52,075 nt of DNA, from contig NZ_PQSR01000053.1 of the NCBI RefSeq assembly GCF_002920635.1, positions 1 through 52,075 on the forward strand, in the 5' to 3' direction. The DNA is from Streptomyces sp. Ru72 (GTDB taxonomy: Bacteria > Actinomycetota > Actinomycetes > Streptomycetales > Streptomycetaceae). The notes under the pieces are model-generated. The model saw only the letters and a program-made list of their open reading frames with translations. It was not told the origin of the DNA and did not search any database. A program made the position numbers and the translations under genes. How positions within the stretch are numbered: position 1 is the stretch's first letter; every line of letters starts with the position of its first letter. Positions 24,168-34,405 of this stretch are shown one piece after another.

Positions 24168-26153
24168 TCACCTTGCCGCCGCCGGTCTCTCCGGCGCGTT
24201 CTCCTGGTGCAGGTCCAGACTCGTCGTCAGATGGATCTGGGCAGCCACCCAGTGGGGGACGGCCGCCGTCGCGCCCTGGGCGTGCAGGGTCCCGGTCAGG
24301 GCGTCCACGAGGCGGGCGGCTGTGTGCAGGCCGGTGCGGCGCAGGTGTGCGGCAGTGTCCGCGAGGGTGGTGCGGGACGTGCCGGTGAGGTGGCGTATGC
24401 CGTGATGGGCCGCGTCGGCCAGGGCGGTGAGTGCCGACTCGAGGGCCGTCGTGATCGGGTCGGACGGGCGGGGGCCGATCGTGGTGAGGCTGGTGTCGCC
24501 CTCGCCCGGGGCGAAGTCCGGGACGGTGACGCCCTTCGAGGTGAGGACGGCCAGCGGGTCCAGGACGATCCGGCCGCGGGCCCGGCCCAGCATGCCGCTG
24601 ACGCAGCGGACCTGGCCGTCGGCCAGGTCCGCGGCCAGGGCGTCCAGGCCGCCGGGGCACAGCGGGTTGTACTCGGCGCGGAGGTGGACGGGGTTGCCCG
24701 CGGGATCGCGCAGCAGCGCTTCCAGGCGCTGTCCGGCGGGGTCGTAGCCGATGTCGTCCACGGTGTCCACCGCGATCACCCGTACCGCCTCCGCCGCGAC
24801 CCGGGGGCGGATCAGGCGTGGCGGGCGCTCGCCGGCCTCCCGCAGGTGTGCGGCGGTGTCCCGCAGCAGCAGGCTGTCCGGCAGTTCCGTCCAGGCGGAG
24901 CCGACCGGTGTGATGCTGGTCGCGGCGATCCGGCCCCGCGAGAGGACGACCGTGCGGTCGGCGGCCCGAGCGGTGTGCTCGCTGACGACGTTGGCCGTGG
25001 CCAGCGCGCGCAGCGGGGAACCGAGGAGGCGGCGGGACGACAGCTCGTGGCCGGTGGGTGCCTGATAATCCGTCAGCTCCCACCGCTTGCGCAGGACCAA
25101 CGCCGTGCCGGCCTCGGCGTGCGCGAAGTACGTCTCTGCCGTACGGTCCCGGGCGGTGCCGCCGATCCGGCAGCCCAGCGCCACCAGACGCACCCGCCGC
25201 AGCGGCGTCACCGGTGCCTCCGAGGTCCCCAGCACGCCGACCCGGTTGCGATCGGCCCCGCGGTGCCGGGCGTGCAGCTCGGCAAGGAGCAGGGCCAGGC
25301 GTTCGGGGGCGTAGCGACTCGCGCGGGCCGCGTAGGCCTCCAACTGGTCCCGCAGGTCGGCCACCGCGCCGGCGGGCCAGTGGTGGGAGACGGCGGTCAG
25401 CGCCTGTTCGGCGCGGCGCAGTGAGCCGGTGAAGACCGGCCCCGCCTGTGGCACACCGTCCAGGAGGAGTTCGTCGGCGAGGGCCACGGCCGCGCGAAGC
25501 GCCTCGTCGGCTCCGGCCGGGGCGGTCCTGCGGCCACCGACGGTCACTTCCTCCACCTGTTCGGCGTCCGCGGCGCGGAACGCCCAGACCGCCAGGGTGA
25601 CGACCTCGCCGCGCAGCGGAGCCGCCGCGTCGCAGAGGGCGTAGCCCAGTTCGTGCGGGACCGGGAAGCGGACGGTGCAGGTGGGCAGTTCCACGCGGGG
25701 CGCCGGGTCGCCGGCGGTGGGCCGGTGCACACGGGCCGTGTAGCCGCGGTCCCTGGTGCGGCGGGCGGCGGTCACAGAGGAGCGGCCCAGCGCCCTGCCC
25801 AGCGCGTCGTCGTCGAACTCGGCCGGCGACCAGTCGGTGAACGGCTCCTCGGCCGCCTGAGGGCCCTCCGGCGCCGAGGGCGCGGATCGCTGGTAGGCCA
25901 GCACCAGCGCGATCCGGTGCCGGCACACGCCCGGTGCGGCGCAGCTGCAGTCGGCGGCGTCCAGGGCGGTGCCCGCAGGGAGCGCGGTTTCCGTGCCGTC
26001 CGGGAAGGCGCCGCGTACGGTGCCGTCGTCGCCGGTCGTCACCACCGGCCCGGAGCCGGCCGCCAGGTCCTTCTCGGCGCGCTTGACGAGGCCGCGGTTG
26101 GCGAGCGACGCGAGGGTCTCCGGCGTGAGCACCAGCAGGTCCGCACGGGTCAT
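24168..26153 (-). CDS. SWIM zinc-finger protein of a MoxR-VWA system (YehQ-like)
   Basis: 661 residues. A SWIM zinc motif lies near the N terminus: C69-x-C71-x5-C77-x-H79. The rest is a long Ala/Leu/Arg-rich region of unknown fold. SWIM domains bind nucleic acid or protein partners. The start overlaps the VWA gene stop (ATGA), and it is the last gene of a five-gene set. The partner set (MoxR ATPase, DUF5682, VWA, SWIM, DUF4132) recalls E. coli yehL/M/P/Q with yehI, whose role is not established. The start is fixed by the overlap; a longer frame upstream is only antisense-quality sequence. Confidence 0.82.
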   Translation of the reverse strand: MTRADLLVLTPETLASLANRGLVKRAEKDLAAGSGPVVTTGDDGTVRGAFPDGTETALPAGTALDAADCSCAAPGVCRHRIALVLAYQRSAPSAPEGPQAAEEPFTDWSPAEFDDDALGRALGRSSVTAARRTRDRGYTARVHRPTAGDPAPRVELPTCTVRFPVPHELGYALCDAAAPLRGEVVTLAVWAFRAADAEQVEEVTVGGRRTAPAGADEALRAAVALADELLLDGVPQAGPVFTGSLRRAEQALTAVSHHWPAGAVADLRDQLEAYAARASRYAPERLALLLAELHARHRGADRNRVGVLGTSEAPVTPLRRVRLVALGCRIGGTARDRTAETYFAHAEAGTALVLRKRWELTDYQAPTGHELSSRRLLGSPLRALATANVVSEHTARAADRTVVLSRGRIAATSITPVGSAWTELPDSLLLRDTAAHLREAGERPPRLIRPRVAAEAVRVIAVDTVDDIGYDPAGQRLEALLRDPAGNPVHLRAEYNPLCPGGLDALAADLADGQVRCVSGMLGRARGRIVLDPLAVLTSKGVTVPDFAPGEGDTSLTTIGPRPSDPITTALESALTALADAAHHGIRHLTGTSRTTLADTAAHLRRTGLHTAARLVDALTGTLHAQGATAAVPHWVAAQIHLTTSLDLHQENAPERPAAAR

Positions 26154-27349
26154 CGGGTCTGCCCTCCCCGGCCGATGTGCTCGGCGACGAACTCCGCGAG
26201 CGCGCCCGGCGTCATCGCGCCCACCGGGGCGCCCGCCTCGGCCAGCCGCCCGGCCAGGGCACGGTCGTAGACGGGATCGGCGGCCTCGTCGAGGGCGGCC
26301 AGGCACAGCACGGTCGTGCCCTGCTCGACCAGGTGCCGCACGGTGCGCACCAGGCGGTACGGGTCGCCGCCCTCGTAGAAGTCGGACACGAGGGCGACGA
26401 TGGCCCGCCGCGGGTTCTCGACCAGCGACGCGCCGTAGTCGACGGCCCGCGCGATGTCGGTGCCGCCGCCGAGCTGTACCCGCATCAGCAGCTCCACCGG
26501 GTCGGTCACGTCGGAGGTCAGGTCGACCACCGCGGTGTCGAAGGCGACCAGGTGCGTCTTCAGACCCGGCAGGCTCCACAGGCAGGCGGCCGTGACCGCC
26601 GAGTGGATCACCGAGCCGGCCATGGAGCCGGACTGGTCGACCAGCAGCACCAGTTGCCACTGTTCCAGGTGGCGGCGGGTGCGGGAGTGGAAGTGCGGCC
26701 GCTGGATGAGGATGCGGCGCTCCTCGGGCTGGTAGTGGGCGAGGTTGGCGCGGATGGTGGCACGGAAGTCGAAGTCCCGGGCGATCGGCAGCCGGCTGGG
26801 GCGGCGGGAGCGGGAACCGGTGAACGCGCGGTGCACCTCGGGCCGCAGACGCTCCATCAGCTGCCGTACGACCGTCTCGACGATCCGCCGGGCCGCCGCC
26901 AGCACCTCGGGGTTCATCAGGTGCTTGGTGCGCAGGACGGCGCGCAGGAGGGTCTGGCTCGGTTCGACGCGGGCGAGGACGTCCGGGTCGGTGACGATCT
27001 CATGGATCTGGTACCGCTCCACCGCGTCGCGCTCCAGCCGTTCCACCGTCGTCTTGGGGAAGAGGCGGTGGATGTCGTCCAGCCAGTCGACGGCGGTCGG
27101 TCGGGACGGGCCGGTGCCGCCCTCGCGGGAGTCCGCCGTACCGCGGCGCACCCCACGTCGGCGCAGGTCCTCGTCGCGGCCGTAGAGCCACTCCAGGGCG
27201 GCGTCCCGCGCGGCGGCCGCGCCGTGCAGGGGTCCGGTGCGGCGTTCGGCGGCGGCGCCCAGGACGAGCCGCCAGCGCTCCAGGCCCGGGTCGGGGGCCG
27301 ACGGCGTCCCGGACGGCTCCGGTACGGGTTCGGGCGGCGTGGAGGTCAT
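26150..27349 (-). CDS. VWA-domain (CoxE-like) protein of the MoxR system (YehP-like)
   Basis: 399 residues. The N-terminal half is helical. A von Willebrand A domain begins near residue 230 with an intact metal-ion-dependent adhesion site: D238-x-S240-x-S242 (DQSGSM), a GGGTDI segment supplying the MIDAS Thr, and VSDFYEGG supplying the distal Asp. MoxR-type AAA+ ATPases commonly act on or with such VWA proteins to activate or remodel a target. Four-base overlaps join it to both neighbours. Confidence 0.88.
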   Translation of the reverse strand: MTSTPPEPVPEPSGTPSAPDPGLERWRLVLGAAAERRTGPLHGAAAARDAALEWLYGRDEDLRRRGVRRGTADSREGGTGPSRPTAVDWLDDIHRLFPKTTVERLERDAVERYQIHEIVTDPDVLARVEPSQTLLRAVLRTKHLMNPEVLAAARRIVETVVRQLMERLRPEVHRAFTGSRSRRPSRLPIARDFDFRATIRANLAHYQPEERRILIQRPHFHSRTRRHLEQWQLVLLVDQSGSMAGSVIHSAVTAACLWSLPGLKTHLVAFDTAVVDLTSDVTDPVELLMRVQLGGGTDIARAVDYGASLVENPRRAIVALVSDFYEGGDPYRLVRTVRHLVEQGTTVLCLAALDEAADPVYDRALAGRLAEAGAPVGAMTPGALAEFVAEHIGRGGQTR

Positions 27350-29715
27350 CGGGGCGCCCCCAGGCCGTGGCGGTCGAGCAGTTGGATCACGTTCTCCTCC
27401 AGGGCCCGGGCGCGGGCCTGCAGCAGGGGGTCGGCTGAGGTGCGCAGCAGGGAGCGCGCCGAGCCGCGCAGGCCGCGGCGGTGCAGCAGGTGCTCGGCGA
27501 TGCGCTCCCGTTCGCGGGGCGGGAAAAAGGCGAAGGCCTGCCGGAGCGCGGGCAGGCCGGTGAGGAAGTCGCCCTCGGCCATCGCCGACACGACGCCGTC
27601 CACGACGTCGACCAGGGAGTCCCCGCCGGTCGCGGTGGCCCGCGCCACCTCCTCACGGGCCACGGCGAACAGGCCGGTCAGCCAGTCGCCGAGGGTGTCC
27701 ACGGCGGCCGAGGCCAGCGCCCGCACCACCGGTCCGGGATCGTCCGGGACACCCAGTGCCCAGCGCAGCCCGAACGCGGCGCCGCGCAGATCGGCGGGGG
27801 CGCGCGGATCGCGGCTGATGCGCGCGGCGGCCTCGGCGGCGGCCTGCGGGGTGACCGACAGCAGGTCGGGCGCGTGCCGCAGCGCGTCCCGCGCGGCCGC
27901 CAGGGCACGCAGCCGGGGAAGGTCCACACCGCGGTCGCCGTGCAGGCCCTCCGCCAGCCAGAACACCCGGTCGGCGGCGCCGCCGACCACAGCGCCCAGC
28001 AGCTTGTCGCGGGCCACGCCGAACACCCGGTCGTGCCGCCACAGGCCGAGCGTCGCCGCCAGTACCTCGCCGAGCGCCCCCAGATCGCCGACCTGCCCCA
28101 CCCCGGCCGCGAGGGACACCAGCAGGTCCTCGCAGAGGGGCCCGACCCCGCACAGCACGGCGTCGAACAGCAACCCGGCCAGCGCACCGACCGCCGGGCC
28201 CGCCGCGTGCACCCGCTCGCCGAGCAGCGCCGCGGCGGCCTCGTCCAGACGGGCCCCGTAGGCGCCCGCCTCGATGAGAGCGGCCTCGCGCCGGGCTGCC
28301 GGCTCTGGCTCCCACACCTCGCTGAAGACCGGGTCGGCTCCGTCGGCCGGGCCCGAGACCCGGCTGAAGCCCGGAACGCCCAGCACGCGCAGCCGGTGCA
28401 GCGCGCGGCTGCGGGACAGGTCCTCAGCCCTCGTCAGGTCGAGAGTGACCGGCGCGTCGGCGTCGGCCAGACCCAGGCGGGCGAGCTGCGCGGCCACATC
28501 GTGCACCAGCGGGGGCAGCGGCGTGTCCGGGTGCAGCCGGCCCACGGCCTCGCCCGTGCAGGCGGCGACCATCTCCACCACCACCGGATGGGTGCCGGCG
28601 CCGAGTGTGCCTCGGGTGGTCCACGGCAGCGGCCGGTCCAGGTCGTCCGCGATCACGGCGCCGGCCAGGCCGTCGAGGACGTCCACCCGGGTCTCGTACG
28701 GATGACCGCGCAGTCGGGCCAGCCCCTGGGACAGGGTGCGGGCGGCGATCAGGTCGGCCGTCGAGAGCCGGATCCCACGGGTGCGCAGCCGCTCGGTGAC
28801 CGCGTGCAGCAGGCCCCGCGCGGCCTTTGCCGGGCCGGTCTCCCACAGCTGCTGGTAGTAGCCGGGCGAGGGCATGCCGGACCGGTAGCCGGTGAAGGCG
28901 TCCAGTCGGTGGAAGGAGTAGGGCACCAGGAAGCTGCCGCCGAGCGCTCCTTCGGGCGGTTCGGGCACACTCGGCCAGTCGGTCCCGCCGTCCCCCTCCG
29001 GGGCCGGCAGGGCGGACAGGGCGCGCAGCGCAGGCTGGTGGAAGCCGCCGGTGACCACCAGCACCGGGCGGTCTTCGGCCCGAGCCAGCGCGGCGCGCAC
29101 CCAGGACGCCATGTACTCCTCGCGCGCCCGGTCTCCCGGATCCGCCTGCGCGTCGCCGCGCACCAGGGCGAAGTAGGCGTCGAGCCGGGCACGCAGGTCC
29201 TCCGCGTCGCCCGGTTCGCCGCCGGCCCCGGAACCGTCGGCGTCCCCGAGGCCGGTCACCTCGAACAACCCGTCCCACAGGGCGTCCACCGAATCGACGG
29301 CGAAGCGCGTGCACAGCCGTCTCGTCGCCTCCGCGTACCTCGCCTCGGCGTCCGCATACCGGTTGGCGTACCGGTCGCCGTCCTCCGCGAGCGCCGGATG
29401 CCAGGCAGGCAGGTCGATGAAGCGCACCTGGGCCCCCGCCGCCCGCCCCTCCCGCAGGGCGATCCACTCCGGGGAGTAGTCGCACAGCGGTGTCCAGGAC
29501 GTCGCCACGCGCTGCTCGTCGCGGTAGTGGCTGAACACGGCGATCGGCAGCGTGTGCCCGAGCAGCAGTTCCTCCAGCCGGTCGTTCATGTCCGCCGGCC
29601 CCTCCACCAGTACGTACGCCGGCCGCAGGGAGGCGATCGTCCGGGCCACCAGGCGCGCGCAGGCGGGGGAGTGGTGACGGACCCCGAGGAAGACGGGCGA
29701 GTTCCCGGCCGGCAT
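27346..29715 (-). CDS. DUF5682-type large protein of the MoxR system (YehM-like)
   Basis: 789 residues from the ATG whose A is the last base of the preceding stop (TGATG). The N-terminal ~270 residues hold well-conserved motifs: FLGVRHHSPACARLV, YVLVEGPADMNDRLEE, RFIDLPAWH and LVVTGGFHQPAL. A series of His/Glu/Gly motifs of this type is reminiscent of EreA/ChaN-like folds. A long helical C-terminal half follows. I recognise the family from its constant association with MoxR-VWA operons, not from a known reaction. A catalytic role for the N-terminal domain is inference. Confidence 0.78.
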   Translation of the reverse strand: MPAGNSPVFLGVRHHSPACARLVARTIASLRPAYVLVEGPADMNDRLEELLLGHTLPIAVFSHYRDEQRVATSWTPLCDYSPEWIALREGRAAGAQVRFIDLPAWHPALAEDGDRYANRYADAEARYAEATRRLCTRFAVDSVDALWDGLFEVTGLGDADGSGAGGEPGDAEDLRARLDAYFALVRGDAQADPGDRAREEYMASWVRAALARAEDRPVLVVTGGFHQPALRALSALPAPEGDGGTDWPSVPEPPEGALGGSFLVPYSFHRLDAFTGYRSGMPSPGYYQQLWETGPAKAARGLLHAVTERLRTRGIRLSTADLIAARTLSQGLARLRGHPYETRVDVLDGLAGAVIADDLDRPLPWTTRGTLGAGTHPVVVEMVAACTGEAVGRLHPDTPLPPLVHDVAAQLARLGLADADAPVTLDLTRAEDLSRSRALHRLRVLGVPGFSRVSGPADGADPVFSEVWEPEPAARREAALIEAGAYGARLDEAAAALLGERVHAAGPAVGALAGLLFDAVLCGVGPLCEDLLVSLAAGVGQVGDLGALGEVLAATLGLWRHDRVFGVARDKLLGAVVGGAADRVFWLAEGLHGDRGVDLPRLRALAAARDALRHAPDLLSVTPQAAAEAAARISRDPRAPADLRGAAFGLRWALGVPDDPGPVVRALASAAVDTLGDWLTGLFAVAREEVARATATGGDSLVDVVDGVVSAMAEGDFLTGLPALRQAFAFFPPRERERIAEHLLHRRGLRGSARSLLRTSADPLLQARARALEENVIQLLDRHGLGAPR

Positions 29716-30812
29716 CAGCCGGCCAGGAGATGACGTGCGTCGTACAGGGCCTGCCACTGCGACCCGGTGCGGCGCGGGGCCTCCTGCTGAAGGAAGCGGC
29801 GCAAGCGGGCCAGGTCCTCGGGGCTGTCCTTGGCGGCCGTACCGGCGAGGCACGCCACCACGTCGGCGGCGCTGCCCGGCTCCCCGCGCAGGAACCAGGC
29901 CCGTACCCCGACCGCGTGTGCCACGGACACCGCCTCCGCGGTGCTCATCACCGTGGACAGCCGCTCGCCCTGCGCCGCGCTGCCCCGCAGTTCGCGGAAG
30001 GTGCCCACCAGCACCTCCAGCACGTCCCGACGCGGCGGCGGCTCGACCCCGGACTGCCGCAGCAGTGCCGTGGCCTCGGCCTCGACGAGGGCGAGCTCGG
30101 TGTCGAAGTCGGCGATGGGGAACACCGTCTCGAAGTTGAACCGCCGTTTGAGCGCGGCGCTCATCTCGTTGACGCCCCGGTCGCGGGTGTTGGCGGTGGC
30201 GATGACGTTGAAGCCCTGCCTGGCGAAGACCAGGCCCTGCGGACCGTCCAGTTCAGGAATGGTGATGACCCGGTCGGACAGCAGGGACAGCAGGCAGTCC
30301 TGCACCTCCAGCGGGCAGCGGGTGATCTCCTCGAAGCGTACGATCCGGCCCTCCGCCATGCCGCGCAGCATCGGCGCGGGCACCAGCGAGCGCGGGGACG
30401 GACCCTCGGAGACCAGCAGGGCGTAGTTCCAGGAGTACTTGATCTGGTCCTCGGTCGTGGCCGCGCCGCCCTGCACCGTGAGCGCGGAGCTGCCGCTGAC
30501 GGCCGCCGCGATCAGCTCCGACAGCAGCGACTTGGCGGTGCCGGGCTCGCCCACGAGCATCAGGCCGCGGTTGGTCGCCAGCGTCACCAGGGCCCGCTCC
30601 ACGAGGGAGACGTCGCCGACGAACTTACGGCCGATGCCCGCCTGTTCGTCACCGACGATGAAGCGGCGGGCGGCCCGCAGGCTGAGCTGCCAGCCGGGGG
30701 GACGGGGATCGTCGTCCGACGCGCGCAGGGCGGCGAGTTCGTCGGCGTGGCGCAGCTCGGCGGGCGGCCGCTGGAGCAGGGCCTCGCCGGTCTCTTCGAC
30801 GGCGGCGGTCAC
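29715..30812 (-). CDS. MoxR-family AAA+ ATPase (YehL-like)
   Basis: 365 residues. Walker A GEPGTAKS at 88-95, Walker B IVRFEE at 157-162 with the second Glu catalytic, sensor-1 Asn in ATANTRDRG (N208), and Arg fingers in LKRRFN (R223/R224). It is a MoxR-type ATPase by these motifs. It should form a hexamer and use ATP to remodel a partner, most likely via the VWA protein two genes downstream. The start overlaps the DUF4132 stop by four bases and the stop overlaps the DUF5682 start by one. Confidence 0.9.
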   Translation of the reverse strand: MTAAVEETGEALLQRPPAELRHADELAALRASDDDPRPPGWQLSLRAARRFIVGDEQAGIGRKFVGDVSLVERALVTLATNRGLMLVGEPGTAKSLLSELIAAAVSGSSALTVQGGAATTEDQIKYSWNYALLVSEGPSPRSLVPAPMLRGMAEGRIVRFEEITRCPLEVQDCLLSLLSDRVITIPELDGPQGLVFARQGFNVIATANTRDRGVNEMSAALKRRFNFETVFPIADFDTELALVEAEATALLRQSGVEPPPRRDVLEVLVGTFRELRGSAAQGERLSTVMSTAEAVSVAHAVGVRAWFLRGEPGSAADVVACLAGTAAKDSPEDLARLRRFLQQEAPRRTGSQWQALYDARHLLAG

Positions 30813-33800
30813 TTGGCGGTCACCTCCGTGAGGTCGGCGAGGATCTCGGAGGCGATGACCGGGTCCAGATCGCCGAAGCGCAGCGGGTATGTCCGGCTCG
30901 GCCAGTAGTCGTAGGGCCGGGAGTCGAGCCAGACCGTCTCGAAGGTCTGGTCGGGGAACATGTCCGGCACGCCCACGGCGATCCCCTCGTCGAGTCCGAT
31001 CACCACGTAGTGGCCGTCGTCGATGCGCCGGTGGAACCAGCGCTCCACGCCCGCGTCCTGCGGCTCGCCGCGCTCCCAGCCACGCTTGGTCAGGCCGAGC
31101 AGCTTGCCGACCGGTACGGTCGCGCCCTCGAACCGGGCCAGCCGGTGCCCGGCGGCCTCCTCCTCGGTCAGCGCGTGCACGGCCCGGCCCAGCTGCGGGA
31201 ACGGCTGGAGGATCTCGTAGTCGGCGAACAACTCCGACCAGGCCGCCAGATCATCACCCAGGTGCAGCGGGTGCGCCACCCGGACGGTGGCCTCCTCGGG
31301 CAGGATCAGCTCGTCGTCGTGGACGTCGGCGAAGGTGCGGTCCTCCGCCACCCGGAAGGCCCTCGTCCCGCCCGAGCCGTCCCCGGGTCCGTCGTCGCTG
31401 AGCCACACCAGGCGGCGGACCAGGTGCCACACCAGAGGGTGGGCGACGAACAGCTCCCGGAACTCCGCGGCGGTCCAGGTGCGCTGGGCCACCATCGCCG
31501 CCTCCAGCCGCCGCACCTGGTCGGCGGCGATCGTGCGGACGTCCTTCTTCAGCGCGGCGAACCGCTTGCGCTCCGCCGGTGCCAGCTCCGGGTCGTCCTT
31601 GACGCCGGGCGCGGGCAGGGCCTTGCGCGGCTTGCCGTCGGCGTCCCGGACGTAGGGGCGCAGCTGCTCGTCGAAGCCGACGGTGAACTGCCGGGGGCCG
31701 TAGTCGATGACGGTGCCGCCGTTCGCGTCGAGGCCGAGGTCGGGCACGAGCCGGTCGCCCAGCTGTTCGCCGGTGAGCCCCAGCTCCTCGGCGACCTCGG
31801 CGATCCTCTCCTGCGCGCGGAGCTTCAGCGCCTTGAAGGGCACCCGCTGGGCGATTCCGTGCAGATGCATCAGCGCCACGTCGGTGCCGATGCTCGCCAG
31901 CACGCCCAGTCCCTCCACGGCGCGGTGGTGGGCGCCCTCGCCCGGCCAGGCGCGCAGCACGGGGGTGAGGCGGCGCACCGTGTCGTCGTTCCCGAACCAG
32001 CCGAGCGCATGCAGCGCCCAGCTCTCCTTCGCCGGCATCCCGGCCAGCTGCCACTGCTCGAACAGGCCCCAGACGAAAGCGGCGAGGGAGTCGGCGGTGC
32101 AGTGCTCCCTGAGCACCTCCAGGCCCTGGTAGGTCTCGCCGGGCTTGGACAGCGCGAGGATCGTCAGGACGTGGCGCACCGCGTGGGCGGGCAGGGCGCC
32201 GCCCTCGGTGAGCAGGATCTGCGGCAGCAGCGCCGGGTCGGCCCAGGCGCCGACAGCCGGTATGCGCGTGGGCAGGGCGCTGACCAGAGGGTCGGCGGAC
32301 AGTGCCTCCTCAACGATGCCCGCGGCCTCCGGGCCGCATGCGGCCACTGCCGCCAGCACCGCCTCGCCGCCGTGGGCGTCGGCCATCAGCCGCAACGCCT
32401 TCTCGGCGCCGCGCCGGACCGTGCCGACCGGCCCCACCGCGTGCGGTGCGAGCACGGCGACGGCGTCCAGACCGTGGCGCGCCAGCCAGGCGCGGGCCGT
32501 GGCGTCGGCCGACTTCAGCCGTGCCAGCCAGTCGCACACCAGCTCGGCGACCTCGACGTCCCGGTAGGGCATTAGGAGCCCGCCCAGGGTGCTCGGGTGG
32601 CGGGCGGCGGCGCGCCGCAGCAGCGGCAGGGCGGCCACCCCGTACTTGGCGGCGACCGGCTTCAGCGCGGCCTCGCCGTCCCAGTAGTCCTCCGGGGCGC
32701 ACTCGGCGAGCAGCGGGCGCACCACGTCCTCGGGTCCGTCGACGAACAGCGCGACGTCCCGGACGTCCTTCATCTGCCTGCCCTGCTGGAGGGCCTTGAT
32801 CTCGTCGGCCCAGCCGTACTGGCGGCGCCACCCGCGGTACCAGCTCTCGGTGTCGGCCCACGCCTGCTGCTCGCCCGGCTGCCACACGACCCGCGGCTCC
32901 GGGGCCGCCGGCGTCTCCGCGGCCACCCGCGCCGTGCGGGGCTTGCGCTTCGTCGTCCACGGCGGGCTGACCAGGAGCGGGGGCAGCGCCTCCGCGGGGG
33001 CGTCGGCCACCCGGTCACTGCGGCTGAGCAGCGGCGCGACGAGGGCTGCGGCCTCGGCGGGCAGGTCGCGCAGGACGGCCGCGGTCAGGTCGGCGTGGGC
33101 GCGGACGTGCGTGCCGAGCAGCCGGCCGGCCATCGATGCGTTCTCGCCGGGGCCGGTCGCCGCCGCGCCGAGCAGCCGCAGCGCACGCACCGGGTAGCGC
33201 CGCGTCGCCTCCAGCAGGTGGGGACGGACGTGCTTGTCCTCGACACGGTCCAGCAGGACGCGGAAGGCGTCGTCCGTCGGCAGCTCCACCAGGGCACCGG
33301 CGAGGGCTTTGAGCCGGTCGGATCCGTACGCCTGGTCGAGGGCCTCGTCCAGGAGCGGTGCGAAGTGCTTGCCGGTGCCCTCGGCGAGCGTGGCGACCAG
33401 GGCGGTGGACCAGCCGTTCCAGCCGAGCCCGGGCCGCCGGCCGAAGTGCTCCAGTTGCGCCGGGGAGCCCAGCGAGCACAGCAGCATCTCTCGCAGCCTG
33501 CCGTCGGCAGCCGCGACCTCCGCGCAGCACTCGTCGACCCACGCCTGTTCGGTGGGCAGCAGATACGACACGACGAAGCGGCGGCGCACGTCGGTCCTGC
33601 AGCGGGCCAGGGCCTCGACGGTCCGCTGGTAGGCCTCGTCGTCGGCCACGGACAGCAGGGCGCGCATCCGGTCGGCGAACTTCGGCCGCGCCCAGGCGCT
33701 GTCGGCGGCGGCTCCTGCGCGGAAACCGAGCCAGGGGTCCTCACGGCGGCTGCCGTACTGCATGTAGTGCGGCTCGACGTCGAAGTACTCCACCACCGCC

Positions 33801-34228
33801 CGCGCGGCGAACGGCAGGCTGTGCGCGCTGACCCAGGCGTCGACGAAGATGCCGTCCGGATACTGATAGTGGAAGGTCAGCGAGGCCACCACGGCGGCCC
33901 CCAAGGGGTTGTGGCTGCCGTTCAGATGCGCGCGGGTGGCCTCGACGATCCGCGGGTCGCTCTTCGGGGCGGTGAGCATCGCCTCGACCCAGTCGGCCTC
34001 CTCCTTCAACCGGTGCGCCGTCCGCTCCCCGGCTTCGGGGTGCAGGCCCTCGACGGTCCGCGCGATCCCGCCGCGCCGCGGAAACACCAGTCGCCGCCAG
34101 GCGGGAGGCATCCGGAAGGACTCCTCGTCGGGCAGCGCCACGGGCCCGTGCCCGTCCGCCACCTGCGTACCGACGCCGGACGGCCCTTCTGCCGCACCGT
34201 CTTCCGCCGACTCCCCAAGCTGCCGCAC
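30809..34228 (-). CDS. Large HEAT-like protein with C-terminal DUF4132 (YehI/MolR-like)
   Basis: 1,139 residues from a GTG placed two bases after a strong GGAGGAGGGG; the frame is open 38 codons further but without a site. Residues ~60-750 are helical repeats resembling HEAT arrays. The C-terminal ~350 carry the DUF4132 block (KALKLRAQERIAEVAEELG, QFTVGFDEQLRPYV, ELFVAHPLVWHLVRRLVW, GYEI-like FADYEILQPFPQLGR). Related E. coli proteins YehI and MolR pair with the same MoxR-VWA genes. It is the first gene of the operon and the likely large scaffold or target-recognition component. Confidence 0.85.
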   Translation of the reverse strand: MRQLGESAEDGAAEGPSGVGTQVADGHGPVALPDEESFRMPPAWRRLVFPRRGGIARTVEGLHPEAGERTAHRLKEEADWVEAMLTAPKSDPRIVEATRAHLNGSHNPLGAAVVASLTFHYQYPDGIFVDAWVSAHSLPFAARAVVEYFDVEPHYMQYGSRREDPWLGFRAGAAADSAWARPKFADRMRALLSVADDEAYQRTVEALARCRTDVRRRFVVSYLLPTEQAWVDECCAEVAAADGRLREMLLCSLGSPAQLEHFGRRPGLGWNGWSTALVATLAEGTGKHFAPLLDEALDQAYGSDRLKALAGALVELPTDDAFRVLLDRVEDKHVRPHLLEATRRYPVRALRLLGAAATGPGENASMAGRLLGTHVRAHADLTAAVLRDLPAEAAALVAPLLSRSDRVADAPAEALPPLLVSPPWTTKRKPRTARVAAETPAAPEPRVVWQPGEQQAWADTESWYRGWRRQYGWADEIKALQQGRQMKDVRDVALFVDGPEDVVRPLLAECAPEDYWDGEAALKPVAAKYGVAALPLLRRAAARHPSTLGGLLMPYRDVEVAELVCDWLARLKSADATARAWLARHGLDAVAVLAPHAVGPVGTVRRGAEKALRLMADAHGGEAVLAAVAACGPEAAGIVEEALSADPLVSALPTRIPAVGAWADPALLPQILLTEGGALPAHAVRHVLTILALSKPGETYQGLEVLREHCTADSLAAFVWGLFEQWQLAGMPAKESWALHALGWFGNDDTVRRLTPVLRAWPGEGAHHRAVEGLGVLASIGTDVALMHLHGIAQRVPFKALKLRAQERIAEVAEELGLTGEQLGDRLVPDLGLDANGGTVIDYGPRQFTVGFDEQLRPYVRDADGKPRKALPAPGVKDDPELAPAERKRFAALKKDVRTIAADQVRRLEAAMVAQRTWTAAEFRELFVAHPLVWHLVRRLVWLSDDGPGDGSGGTRAFRVAEDRTFADVHDDELILPEEATVRVAHPLHLGDDLAAWSELFADYEILQPFPQLGRAVHALTEEEAAGHRLARFEGATVPVGKLLGLTKRGWERGEPQDAGVERWFHRRIDDGHYVVIGLDEGIAVGVPDMFPDQTFETVWLDSRPYDYWPSRTYPLRFGDLDPVIASEILADLTEVTAK

Positions 34229-34405
34229 AACCCCTCCTCCGCCGACACCGACCTGTGGCCGGATCGATCGCTTGATCAGACGGCCGTCACCGTAGCCGGG
34301 CCCACTGACAACTCCCCGCCCGCACCGGCATCCGACCGCCACGACGGCCGTGCCCAGCGGCCCGCCCGGTCGAGGCGACGGATCCGGCGCTGACCCGGCA
34401 CCGTC

